DNA of 14,473 nt from Candidatus Halomonas stercoripullorum. Lineage in GTDB: Bacteria > Pseudomonadota > Gammaproteobacteria > Pseudomonadales > Halomonadaceae. Every line of letters begins with the position of its first letter. The stretch's first letter is position 1. This document shows, piece by piece, positions 1 to 7,573 of the stretch. The notes under the pieces were generated by a model. The model made no database searches. It worked only from the letters and a program-made list of their open reading frames with translations, and had not been told where the DNA came from. The position numbers and the translations under genes are program-made. The stretch covers positions 1-14,473 of the forward strand of contig DXFC01000021.1 of NCBI GenBank assembly GCA_019114645.1, given 5' to 3'.

Positions 1-41
1 GATAGAGCCGCTTACCACTTTCTACACTTCTCCACTAGCCC

Positions 42-70
42 TTAAGCCGCGACAGGCTTTGCGTTAGAAT
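42..70 (+). promoter_or_regulatory. Possible weak sigma70 promoter for rapA
   Basis: TAGAAT at 65-70 matches the -10 consensus at five of six bases. TTAAGC at 42-47 is a poor -35 at a 17-base spacing. The 140 bases before rapA hold no other convincing promoter. The same GTTAGAAT octamer occurs on the minus strand upstream of yajR. The call rests on the -10 alone. Confidence 0.3.
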
Positions 71-140
71 CCCCCGCCCTGCTGCCCGCGCCACTGCGCC
101 GTCAGCCTTGCATATCCTGTTTTGTAGCAACCGAGGCACC

Positions 141-3095
141 ATGAGCGACTTTGCACCCGGCCAGCGCTGGATCAGCGACGGTGAGGCCGATCTAGGCCTT
201 GGCACGGTACTGAGCTGCGATCACCGCAGTGTTACCGTACATTTCACTGCCAGTCAGGAAACCCGCACATACAGCAGCCGTCAGGCACCGCTGACCCGCG
301 TGGCCTTCGGCAGCGGTGACCGCATCCAGTCCGCCGAGGGCTGGCACCTGACCGTCGACGACACCAAGGAAGTCGATGGCCTGACCGTCTACATCGGCGA
401 AGACGAGCAGGGCCAGTTGCGCGAGCTTTCTGAAGCGCTTCTGGCCGACAATCTGCAGTTCGATCAGGCCCGTGACCGCCTGTTGACCGGCCAGATCGAC
501 CGCAACGACTGGTTCGACCTGCGCTTTCGCACCCTGCACCATTTTCATCGCATCGAGCAGAATCCGGCGCTGGGCCTGGCCGGGCCCCGCATCGACCTGC
601 TGTCGCACCAGCTTTATATTGCCGACGAAGTGGCGCGCCGCCACGCGCCGCGAGTGCTGCTGGCTGACGAAGTGGGGCTGGGCAAGACCATCGAGGCCGG
701 CCTGATCCTGCACCGCATGCTGCTCACCGGCCGTGTCGAGCGTGCCCTGGTGTTGGTGCCGGCGAGCCTTACGCATCAGTGGTTAGTGGAACTGCTGCGT
801 CGCTTCGCCCTCGAGGTGACCCTGCTTGATGAGCAGCAGAGCCTGGCCCTGGCCGAAGGCAACCCTTTCGAATCGGGCCAACTGATTCTTGCCAGCCAGG
901 AGTGGCTGTTCAATAACCCTCACCGCCAGGAGCAGGCCAGCGCTTGTCACTGGGACCTGCTGATCGTCGACGAGGCTCACCACCTGGACTGGAGCGAAGA
1001 ACAGGCGGGTCCCGGCTATGCCTGCGTCGAACGTCTGGCTCAACAGACACCCGGCGTACTCCTGCTCACCGCCACCCCCGAGCAGATGGGCCTGGCCAGT
1101 CACTTTGCCCGCCTGCGCCTGCTTGATCCGGATCGTTACCACAGCCTGGATGCCTTTCGCGAAGAGGAGCAGCACTATGTGGCGGTGGCACAAGCCATTG
1201 ACGCGCTGGAAACCCTGCCCGAGGGAGGCAAAGGGGGGAGAGAGGTGGCCCATGCGACCGTAGCCGGCGTCATCGACGAGCCCGACAGCCTGGCCCTGCT
1301 GAACACCCTGAGCAACCCTGAAAGCAGCTCCGAGCAGCAATCCAGTGCCCGCGACCAGCTACGCGAACAGCTGCTTGACCGCCACGGCACCGGTCGGGTC
1401 ATGTTCCGTAATAGCCGTCGCCATGTAGGCGGCTTTCCCGAGCGCCGCCTGCATCTGGCCCCGCTGGAGCTGCCTGCGGCCTATCGGCGCATCCTGCGCA
1501 AACTGGAGCGCAACGAGGAGTATCTCGACGAATTGTTGGTCGAGACCGGGCTGGATTTCCCCGACTTGTTGATCTACCCCGATGCGACTTATCGCGCCAT
1601 GCTCGACGACCCCCTCAACATCGAACCCTGGTGGCAGATCGACCCCAGGGTGAAGTGGCTGCTTGAGCGACTCAGTGACGACAGCGAGCAGGGTTTTGTT
1701 GACGATAAAGTATTAGTGATTGCTCACTCACGCGAGACCGCCCAAGGTCTGGCTGAAGCTCTGCGTGTGCTGGGCGGCATTCATGCACCGGTATTTCACG
1801 AAGGCTTGACGCTGGTGGAGCGCGATCGAGCCGCCGCCGCTTTCGCCGACGAGGAGGAGGGCAGCCAGGTGCTGGTGTGCTCGGAGATCGGCTCGGAGGG
1901 GCGCAATTTTCAGTTCTGCCGTCAGCTGGTGATGTTCGACTTGCCACAACATCCCGACCAGCTTGAGCAGCGTATCGGCCGGCTCGACCGTATCGGTCAG
2001 CGCCACGCCATCGAAATTCATGTGCCGCTGTTCACCGCCAGTCCCGGCGAGCGCCTGTTGCGCTGGTTCCGGGAAGGCATGGATGCCTTTGCCGCACCCC
2101 ACGGCATTGGCAACGAGCTGTTCGACGCCTTCGGCGATGCCCTGGCCGAGGCCCTGCTTGATGGCGACGCTCTCGCCGAGGTCGTCACCGAAACCCGTGC
2201 GCTATTCGAGGACCGCCTGACCCAGCGCGATGCCGGCCGCAACCGCTTGCTGGAGCTCAACGCTTGCCGTCCGGCACGGGCGGAAGCAGTGACTGAAGCG
2301 ATCCGCTCACTGGATGCCGACCCGGCCCTGCCACGCTACCTCGATCAAGCGCTGGATATCTTCGGAGTCGACAGCCAGGAGCTTGGCGGCGGTCTGCTGC
2401 ACCTGCGCCCCAGCCCCCAGATGCTGGATGGCCTGCCCGGCCTGGCCAAGGACGAGGAAGGCTTTACCGCCACACTGTCCCGCGAGCGGGCCCTGGCCCG
2501 GGACGATGTTCAGCGGCTCTCCTGGGAGCACCCCCTGCTGCGCGAAATGATGGGGCGGATTCTTGATGGCAACATGGGTAATACTGCCCTGGCTCTGCTC
2601 AAGCATCCGGCCATTCCACCCGGACGCTTGATGACGGAACTGGTTTTCCGTACCTACTGCCCGGCACCCAAACGCCTGCATGTCAACCGCTTCCTGCCGC
2701 CGACCGCCATACGTGTACTGCTGGATGAGTCGGGGGCGGTACTGAGCGACAAGATCTCTTTTACCGGGCTGGCGAAAAACCTGCGGCGGGTCAAGAAGGC
2801 CATGGCCCGTGACCTGATTCGTAGCCGACATGATCAGCTGCGTGAATTGCTCGGCCAGGGTGAGCAGGAGGCCGAGCGCGAGTTGCCGAGTATTGTCGAG
2901 GCCGCCCAGGAGCGCATGCGGCACGAACTCGACACCGAGCTGGCTCGACTGGAGGCGCTGGCCCGGCTCAATCCGGCCGTACGCCAGGAAGAGCTCGAGG
3001 CCCTGCGGCGCGAACGCAGCGAACTTGATGCCGCCATCGAAGGCACCCGGCTACGCCTGGACGCGGCGCGGGTGATCGTGACCGCAGGCGATTAA
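141..3095 (+). CDS. rapA: RNA polymerase-associated protein RapA (SNF2-type ATPase)
   Basis: RapA (HepA) binds RNA polymerase and uses ATP to help recycle polymerase stalled after transcription. The product is 984 residues, close to the 968 of E. coli RapA. I chose ATG 141 rather than an in-frame start at 108 because MSDFAPGQRW is the typical RapA N-terminus and GAGG lies at 133-136. Visible in order: N-terminal Tudor-like region (about 1-105), Walker A DEVGLGKT (176-183, Lys182), DEAH (277-280), TATP (310-313), and the helicase C-terminal lobe with SNF2 motif VI QRIGRLDRIGQ near 610-620. The C-terminal part is alpha-rich, and its last 100 residues are strongly charged and probably coiled coil. 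All ATPase motifs are intact, so this should be active. The gene appears monocistronic, with a structured gap before the next gene. Confidence 0.96.
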   Translation: MSDFAPGQRWISDGEADLGLGTVLSCDHRSVTVHFTASQETRTYSSRQAPLTRVAFGSGDRIQSAEGWHLTVDDTKEVDGLTVYIGEDEQGQLRELSEALLADNLQFDQARDRLLTGQIDRNDWFDLRFRTLHHFHRIEQNPALGLAGPRIDLLSHQLYIADEVARRHAPRVLLADEVGLGKTIEAGLILHRMLLTGRVERALVLVPASLTHQWLVELLRRFALEVTLLDEQQSLALAEGNPFESGQLILASQEWLFNNPHRQEQASACHWDLLIVDEAHHLDWSEEQAGPGYACVERLAQQTPGVLLLTATPEQMGLASHFARLRLLDPDRYHSLDAFREEEQHYVAVAQAIDALETLPEGGKGGREVAHATVAGVIDEPDSLALLNTLSNPESSSEQQSSARDQLREQLLDRHGTGRVMFRNSRRHVGGFPERRLHLAPLELPAAYRRILRKLERNEEYLDELLVETGLDFPDLLIYPDATYRAMLDDPLNIEPWWQIDPRVKWLLERLSDDSEQGFVDDKVLVIAHSRETAQGLAEALRVLGGIHAPVFHEGLTLVERDRAAAAFADEEEGSQVLVCSEIGSEGRNFQFCRQLVMFDLPQHPDQLEQRIGRLDRIGQRHAIEIHVPLFTASPGERLLRWFREGMDAFAAPHGIGNELFDAFGDALAEALLDGDALAEVVTETRALFEDRLTQRDAGRNRLLELNACRPARAEAVTEAIRSLDADPALPRYLDQALDIFGVDSQELGGGLLHLRPSPQMLDGLPGLAKDEEGFTATLSRERALARDDVQRLSWEHPLLREMMGRILDGNMGNTALALLKHPAIPPGRLMTELVFRTYCPAPKRLHVNRFLPPTAIRVLLDESGAVLSDKISFTGLAKNLRRVKKAMARDLIRSRHDQLRELLGQGEQEAERELPSIVEAAQERMRHELDTELARLEALARLNPAVRQEELEALRRERSELDAAIEGTRLRLDAARVIVTAGD

Positions 3096-3107
3096 ATAAC
3101 GCTTATA

Positions 3108-3174
3108 CAGCGGTTGTACGCCTCTGTTATCCTGGCGCAACCGCTGGCAGGCCAGCCTTCAGTACGCTGGCCTG
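3108..3174 (+). repeat. Two adjacent perfect 9-bp inverted repeats between rapA and cbiX
   Basis: The first pair is CAGCGGTTG (3108-3116) and CAACCGCTG (3138-3146), with a 21-base loop. The second pair is CAGGCCAGC (3148-3156) and GCTGGCCTG (3166-3174), with a 9-base loop. They are separated by a single base and fill most of the 103-base gap. Neither is followed by a T-run, so neither is a standard Rho-independent terminator. They may act as a structured leader for the chelatase gene or as a 3' end structure for rapA mRNA. Function is unknown. Confidence 0.6.
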
Positions 3175-3198
3175 GCATGACTCGCATGGGAGAAAAGC

Positions 3199-3576
3199 AT
3201 GTCCTACAGCCTGATTCTACTGGCGCACGGTTCCAGCGACGCTACCTGGTGTGCAGTGTTTGAACGACTCCACCAGGCCTTGGCCGCACGCCTGCAGACA
3301 CCGTTGCGGCTGGCTTACATGGAGCTTAGCGAACCCTCACTGGAAAGCACCGTGGCGGAGCTTGCGGCACAAGGGACTTCACGCGCCGAAATCCTGCCGC
3401 TGTTCTTCGCGGCGGGACGCCACCTGCGCCTGGATGTACCGGCACAGGTCGAAGCACTCAAGGCCGCCTACCCCGGGTTTGAACTGACCCTGCTTGCCCC
3501 AGTGGGTGAACATCCCGCCTTCGCGGAGGCGCTGGCCCACGTGGTTGCCGAGCAGGCCGGCGAGCCTCTCGCCTGA
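3199..3576 (+). CDS. Short CbiX/SirB-type sirohydrochlorin chelatase-like protein
   Basis: The 125-residue product is a single-domain class II chelatase of the CbiX/SirB family. Known members insert cobalt, iron or nickel into sirohydrochlorin; short forms act as homodimers. The N-terminal strand SLILLAHGSSD carries the conserved metal/substrate His10. AAGRHLRLDVP carries the second conserved His75, and GEHPAF (His105) follows near the C-terminus. Length matches the short single-domain form, about half of two-domain CbiX. The start has a good Shine-Dalgarno, GGGAG at 3188-3192 with 6-base spacing. No other cobalamin or siroheme gene is in the window, so the metal and pathway are undecided; siroheme or cobalamin synthesis is inference from the family. 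The gene converges on the c-di-GMP gene with only 28 bases between stop codons. Confidence 0.85.
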   Translation: MSYSLILLAHGSSDATWCAVFERLHQALAARLQTPLRLAYMELSEPSLESTVAELAAQGTSRAEILPLFFAAGRHLRLDVPAQVEALKAAYPGFELTLLAPVGEHPAFAEALAHVVAEQAGEPLA

Positions 3577-3604
3577 GGGAATAACTCGGGCCAGGATGAA
3601 AACA

Positions 3605-5467
3605 TCAGGACGTGGACGGGACCGGCACCAGTGGCGGCGTCTGAGCCGACGCCATGGCTTGCCACCGGGCTTCGATAGCCGCAGCCGGAGCCGGACGCGC
3701 ATAAAGGAATCCTTGCACCAGCTCACAGCCTGCTTGCTGTAGAAAATCAAGCTGGCCCTGGGTTTCTACGCCCTCAGCCACCACCCCCAGACCCAAGCCC
3801 CGCGCCATGGCCAGCACCGCACCCACAATAGCGGCATCGGCAGCATCACCCGGTAGCGAGTGGATGAACGCACGGTCCAATTTGAGCTTGTCCAACGGCA
3901 AATGCTTCAGATAGCTAAGCGACGAGTAACCCATGCCGAAATCGTCGATAGCGATACGATGTCCTTTAGCCTGCAGGGCTTCCAGACGCGGCACGATATC
4001 GCCGGCCCGCTCATCGAGCAGCACTGACTCCGTCAACTCCAGACCCAACAGTGCAGGCTGAATGTCATGGCGCGCCAGAGCGGTGGCAAGTGCGGTTTCA
4101 AGCTCCCCCTGAAACATCTGAATTGCCGAGATGTTGATCCACACTGGTAATTCGGGAAACCCCTGCTCACGCCAACGCGCCATTTGCGCCACGGCTTCGT
4201 TGATCACCCAATTGCCTAATGGTCCCATCAGCCCATGGCGCTCGGCCAACGGAATGAAATCACCCGGCGACACCATGCCATGCTCCGGATGGCGCCACCG
4301 CAACAGCGCCTCCAGTCCCACCACGGCTCCATCCCGGATGCGATGCTGGGTCTGATAGAAGAGCTCCAGCTGGTTGCCGGCCGCAAGTGCATCGCGCAAG
4401 CTGGAAACCAGCGCCATGTGGGGTTCATTGCTTACATCCAGCGCGGGACGAAAGCGTTGGCTGACATTGCGTCCATGCCGCTTGGCGGTGTACAGCGCAG
4501 ACTCCAGACGCTGGAACAGCACGCCCGAGTCCTTACCGTCTTCGGGGGCACGGCAGCTCCCAATGGAGACGCCCAGGCGCATTGTTTTACTTCCCACCTC
4601 AAAGGGCTCACCCAGATGCTGGCGCAGACCTTCAATCCAGTTTTCGTGATCATCAAAGGTCGTGGTGCGAATCACCAGAAACTCGTCACCACCAAGTCGT
4701 CCTACCACCCCTCCGGCCACATGGCGCGCCAGGCGTTGGGCAAAGCGGGTCAGCAAACGGTCGCCGTGTTCGACACCGAGGCTGTCGTTGACCGCCTTGA
4801 AACCGTCAATATCAATGATCGCCATATCGAGACTTTCGCCCGCGCGCAGATGGCGCAGACGTGATGTCATCAAATCATGCAAACGCCGCCGGTTAGGCAA
4901 CCCGGTCAGCGGATCCTCGAAACCAATACGGCGCAGATCCTGCTCACGCGCCTTATGGACTGAGATATCAGTGAAAGTCCCTACGTAGTGGGTAATACGC
5001 CCACGGTGATTCGTCACCGCCTTGATACGTAACCATTCAGGAAATTCATCACCCTGTTTGCGTCGGTTCCAGATCTCGCCTTCCCAGCGACCCTTGTTCT
5101 GCAAGGTTTGCCAGAAACGCTTGAAGAAGGCGGTATCATGGCGTGCAGCAGCCAGGTTAGCCGCATTGAGCCCACGCACTTCATCCTCTGTGTAGCCGGT
5201 AATGCGGGTGAAGGCGGGATTGACTGCCTGAATGCGATAGTCGGCATCGGTAATCTGTACGCCCTCCTCGGAGAGCATCAGCGCCTGTTGCATCAGGCCG
5301 GCATGCTCCTGATCCTGGGAACACCGGCGCCAGTGGCTCCCCAGGCCCACCATCACCATGACAACCGCTGCCAGCCGCAAGCTCGGGTCAGGCAACCAGA
5401 TGCAGGCTATCAGGGCCACTAATGCAGCCCAGACCAAAGGGTGGTTGAAGACGTGAGAGGGTCGCAT
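3605..5467 (-). CDS. Membrane-anchored PAS-GGDEF-EAL cyclic-di-GMP protein
   Basis: This 620-residue signalling protein has two N-terminal hydrophobic segments (about 10-25 and 30-44), a PAS domain (about 57-168), GGDEF (about 175-335) and EAL (about 355-605). GGDEF is intact at 259-263 with DPLTGLPNR at 185-193, but the RxxD inhibitory site normally ending five residues before GGDEF is absent (Val250, Gly253). In EAL, the expected phosphodiesterase residues are all visible: Glu386 (EAL), Asn445, Glu477, Asp508-Asp509 in IDDFGMGYSSL, Lys529, Glu565 and Gln585. The sequence therefore predicts a competent phosphodiesterase with a possibly active or GTP-regulated cyclase domain. The PAS may bind a small ligand or cofactor; which one cannot be seen. 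GAGG at 5474-5477 supports the start. It is divergent from fabA. Confidence 0.93.
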   Translation of the reverse strand: MRPSHVFNHPLVWAALVALIACIWLPDPSLRLAAVVMVMVGLGSHWRRCSQDQEHAGLMQQALMLSEEGVQITDADYRIQAVNPAFTRITGYTEDEVRGLNAANLAAARHDTAFFKRFWQTLQNKGRWEGEIWNRRKQGDEFPEWLRIKAVTNHRGRITHYVGTFTDISVHKAREQDLRRIGFEDPLTGLPNRRRLHDLMTSRLRHLRAGESLDMAIIDIDGFKAVNDSLGVEHGDRLLTRFAQRLARHVAGGVVGRLGGDEFLVIRTTTFDDHENWIEGLRQHLGEPFEVGSKTMRLGVSIGSCRAPEDGKDSGVLFQRLESALYTAKRHGRNVSQRFRPALDVSNEPHMALVSSLRDALAAGNQLELFYQTQHRIRDGAVVGLEALLRWRHPEHGMVSPGDFIPLAERHGLMGPLGNWVINEAVAQMARWREQGFPELPVWINISAIQMFQGELETALATALARHDIQPALLGLELTESVLLDERAGDIVPRLEALQAKGHRIAIDDFGMGYSSLSYLKHLPLDKLKLDRAFIHSLPGDAADAAIVGAVLAMARGLGLGVVAEGVETQGQLDFLQQAGCELVQGFLYARPAPAAAIEARWQAMASAQTPPLVPVPSTS

Positions 5468-5532
5468 GGAAAGCCTCGCCGTTACCTCATCAGTATGGAT
5501 GTGCGCCCATGCAATGCATCGACCTTTCCATG

Positions 5533-5561
5533 TTTATCGACACGTTAAGCAAATACTTTAA
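5533..5561 (-). promoter_or_regulatory. Possible weak promoter for the GGDEF-EAL gene
   Basis: Read on the minus strand, TTAAAG (5561-5556) is followed after 17 bases by GATAAA (5538-5533). Each hexamer matches the sigma70 consensus only partly. It overlaps the candidate fabA -35 on the other strand. Confidence 0.25.
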
Positions 5562-5562
5562 C
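5544..5562. repeat. GTTAA-N9-TTAAC inverted repeat, possible operator between divergent promoters
   Basis: GTTAA (5544-5548) and TTAAC (5558-5562) form a dyad with 9 bases between. It overlaps the predicted -35 elements on both strands, which is where a regulator binding site for fabA could lie. The arms are only 5 bp and AT-rich, so chance is possible. I do not see a clear FadR- or FabR-type site. Confidence 0.3.
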
Positions 5563-5586
5563 AAGAGCATGGCAGGGTAATTGAAT
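5558..5586 (+). promoter_or_regulatory. Candidate sigma70 promoter for fabA-fabB
   Basis: TTAACA (5558-5563, five of six to TTGACA) and TTGAAT (5581-5586, four of six to TATAAT) are separated by exactly 17 bases. Transcription would start near 5593 and leave a leader of about 150 bases before the fabA GTG. Within 5468-5741 I see no other gene. Confidence 0.45.
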
Positions 5587-5741
5587 TCCGTGCAAATATA
5601 ACGCGCCTGCCCCGCGTGCAATCAGCTCGCTCGGCCATTAGACTAGGCAAGGCCCACTTGGGCGGCTCGGCCCTCTGCCATGTCTGCTTCTACTTTGTTC
5701 AGGCGAAAGGGCCCACAATAACTGCGACTCGGAACAACCCA

Positions 5742-6257
5742 GTGACCAAGCAACACTCTTTCGAACGCGAAGAACTGCTGGCTTGCAGCCGCGGCGAACT
5801 CTTCGGCCCCGGCAATGCTCAATTACCGGCGCCCAACATGCTGATGCTTGATCGCATCACGCGCATTCAGGAGCAAGGCGGCCGGTTCGACAAAGGCGAA
5901 CTGGTTGCCGAGCTGGATATTCACCCCGATCTCTGGTTCTTCGATTGCCATTTTCCCGGAGACCCGGTCATGCCCGGCTGCCTGGGCCTGGATGCCATGT
6001 GGCAATTGGTGGGCTTCTATCTGGGCTGGCTTGGCCACCCTGGACGTGGCCGCGCCCTCGGCTGCGGAGAGGTCAAGTTCACTGGCCAGATCCTGCCTGA
6101 AGCCGAAAAGGTGACCTACCACATTCATATCAAGCGCATCATCACCCGGCGACTGATCCTCGGCATTGCCGATGGCACGGTGGCGGTCGATGGGCGTGAA
6201 ATTTATCAGGCGAAAGACCTGCGGGTCGGCCTGTTCACCTCTACCGCGAATTTCTAA
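5742..6257 (+). CDS. fabA: 3-hydroxydecanoyl-ACP dehydratase/isomerase FabA
   Basis: FabA dehydrates 3-hydroxydecanoyl-ACP and isomerises trans-2- to cis-3-decenoyl-ACP, the branch point for unsaturated fatty acids. The 171-residue product is near-identical in layout to E. coli FabA (172). The catalytic pair His70 (in FFDCHFPGDPVMPG) and Asp84 (in LGLDAMWQLVGFYLGWLG) sits at the same numbers as in E. coli. I chose GTG 5742, giving MTKQHSFERE. The frame stays open upstream to a GTG at 5616, but those 42 codons do not resemble FabA. The Shine-Dalgarno before GTG 5742 is poor, only GGA near 5731-5733. fabB follows after 13 bases with its own strong ribosome site, so the two form an operon. Confidence 0.96.
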   Translation: MTKQHSFEREELLACSRGELFGPGNAQLPAPNMLMLDRITRIQEQGGRFDKGELVAELDIHPDLWFFDCHFPGDPVMPGCLGLDAMWQLVGFYLGWLGHPGRGRALGCGEVKFTGQILPEAEKVTYHIHIKRIITRRLILGIADGTVAVDGREIYQAKDLRVGLFTSTANF

Positions 6258-6259
6258 AT

Positions 6260-6265
6260 AGGAGG
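6260..6265 (+). promoter_or_regulatory. Consensus Shine-Dalgarno for fabB
   Basis: AGGAGG ends 5 bases before the fabB ATG, inside the 13-base fabA-fabB gap. It is much stronger than the site for fabA, suggesting that FabB is translated more efficiently from the shared message. Confidence 0.8.
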
Positions 6266-6270
6266 CTTCC

Positions 6271-7488
6271 ATGCGACGAGTGGTGGTCACCGGCCTGGGC
6301 ATCGTTTCATGCCTGGGCAACGACGCACAGGCGGTCGTCGAAGCGCTCAGGAACGGGCGCTCGGGCATTCGCTTCAAGGAGGAGTATGCCGAGCGCGGCT
6401 TCCGCAGCCATGTGGCGGGTGTCGTCGACATCGATCTGGATGAGCTGATCGACCGCAAACTACGACGCTTCATGGGCGACGCTGCGGCCTATGCCTACGT
6501 CAGCATGGCCCAGGCCATCGAAGATGCCGGGCTGACGCCGGAGCAGGTTTCCCACGAGCGTACTGGCCTGATCGCCGGCTCCGGTGGCGCTTCCAGCGCC
6601 AACCAGGTGGAAGCCGCCGATATCCTGCGGGAAAAAGGGCTGCGCCGGGTAGGGCCTTATCGAGTCACCCGCACCATGGGCAGCACCGTCTCCGCCTGCC
6701 TGGCCACGCCGTTCAAGATCAAGGGCGTCAACTACTCGATCTCCTCGGCCTGTGCCACCTCGGCCCACTGCATCGGCAGCGCCATGGAGCAGATCCAGCT
6801 GGGCAAGCAGGATGTCGTTTTTGCCGGCGGCGGCGAGGAGGAGCACTGGACACTTTCCTGCCTGTTCGATGCCATGGGTGCCCTTTCAACCCAGTATAAC
6901 GACACCCCCGAAACGGCTTCGCGCCCCTATGACAAGACCCGCGACGGCTTTGTCATCGCCGGTGGTGGCGGCATGCTGGTGCTTGAGGAGCTTGAACACG
7001 CCAAGGCGCGTGGGGCAAAAATCTATGCCGAACTGGTTGGCTACGGTGCCACCTCCGACGGCCAGGACATGGTCGCGCCCTCCGGCGAGGGGGCTGTGCG
7101 CTGCATGCGTCAGGCCATGGCCACCGTTGACGGTGACATCGACTATATCAACACCCATGGCACCTCGACGCCGGTGGGCGACGTCGCCGAACTCAAGGCT
7201 ATCCGCGAAGTTTTCGGTGACTCCACACCGCCGATGAGCTCAACCAAATCACTGACCGGCCACTCACTGGGTGCTACCGGTGTGCAGGAAACCATCTATT
7301 CACTATTGATGATGGAGCATGGATTCATCGCCGCTTCAGCCAACGTCAAGGAGCTCGACGACCAGGCTGCCGGCTTCGATATCGTGACCCAGCGGCGTGA
7401 CAACGCCACCATCAACCGGGTGCTCTCCAACAGCTTCGGCTTCGGTGGCACCAATGCCTGCCTGGTGCTGCAGCGTTACCGCGACTAG
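6271..7488 (+). CDS. fabB: 3-oxoacyl-ACP synthase I (KASI) FabB
   Basis: FabB condenses acyl-ACP with malonyl-ACP and is needed to elongate the cis-3-decenoyl-ACP made by FabA. The 405 residues match E. coli FabB (406). The Cys-His-His triad is present: Cys161 in SSACATSAHC, His296 in NTHGTSTPVGD and His331 in KSLTGHSLGATG, with Lys326. The C-terminal glycine-rich NSFGFGGTNA is also present. It begins MRRVVVTGLGIVS, typical for the family. FabA next door and the KASI-type length and sequence argue for FabB rather than FabF. The operon ends at the hairpin at 7517-7545. Confidence 0.96.
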   Translation: MRRVVVTGLGIVSCLGNDAQAVVEALRNGRSGIRFKEEYAERGFRSHVAGVVDIDLDELIDRKLRRFMGDAAAYAYVSMAQAIEDAGLTPEQVSHERTGLIAGSGGASSANQVEAADILREKGLRRVGPYRVTRTMGSTVSACLATPFKIKGVNYSISSACATSAHCIGSAMEQIQLGKQDVVFAGGGEEEHWTLSCLFDAMGALSTQYNDTPETASRPYDKTRDGFVIAGGGGMLVLEELEHAKARGAKIYAELVGYGATSDGQDMVAPSGEGAVRCMRQAMATVDGDIDYINTHGTSTPVGDVAELKAIREVFGDSTPPMSSTKSLTGHSLGATGVQETIYSLLMMEHGFIAASANVKELDDQAAGFDIVTQRRDNATINRVLSNSFGFGGTNACLVLQRYRD

Positions 7489-7516
7489 CAGTGTATTGGC
7501 TCATCATCAGCACAAT

Positions 7517-7545
7517 GCGAAAGGCGCCCAGTGGGCGCCTTTCGC
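7517..7545. terminator. Bidirectional terminator between fabB and plsC
   Basis: GCGAAAGGCGCCC (7517-7529) pairs perfectly with GGGCGCCTTTCGC (7533-7545) around a 3-base AGT loop. The AAA/TTT pairs in the stem give an A-tract and a T-tract on either strand. It lies between two convergent operons and fits a terminator used from both sides. The T-tract is short and interrupted, so efficiency is uncertain. Confidence 0.85.
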
Positions 7546-7573
7546 GTTGATAACACCCTGCCTTTAACCGGCC

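Noticed and set aside
44..60. AAGCC-N6-GGCTT hairpin followed by TT, possible terminator of a gene left of the window
   Set aside because: The stem is only 5 bp and the T-run is very short; the upstream gene is not visible.
3577..3604. Terminator between the convergent cbiX-like and GGDEF-EAL genes
   Set aside because: The 28-base gap has no inverted repeat or T-run that I can see.
4235..4864. Open frame of 209 codons antisense to the GGDEF-EAL gene
   Set aside because: No ribosome site or recognisable motif; the GGDEF-EAL protein explains the region completely.
5616..5741. N-terminal extension of FabA from a GTG at 5616
   Set aside because: The added 42 residues do not resemble FabA, and the GTG at 5742 gives the family length with catalytic residues at the standard numbers.
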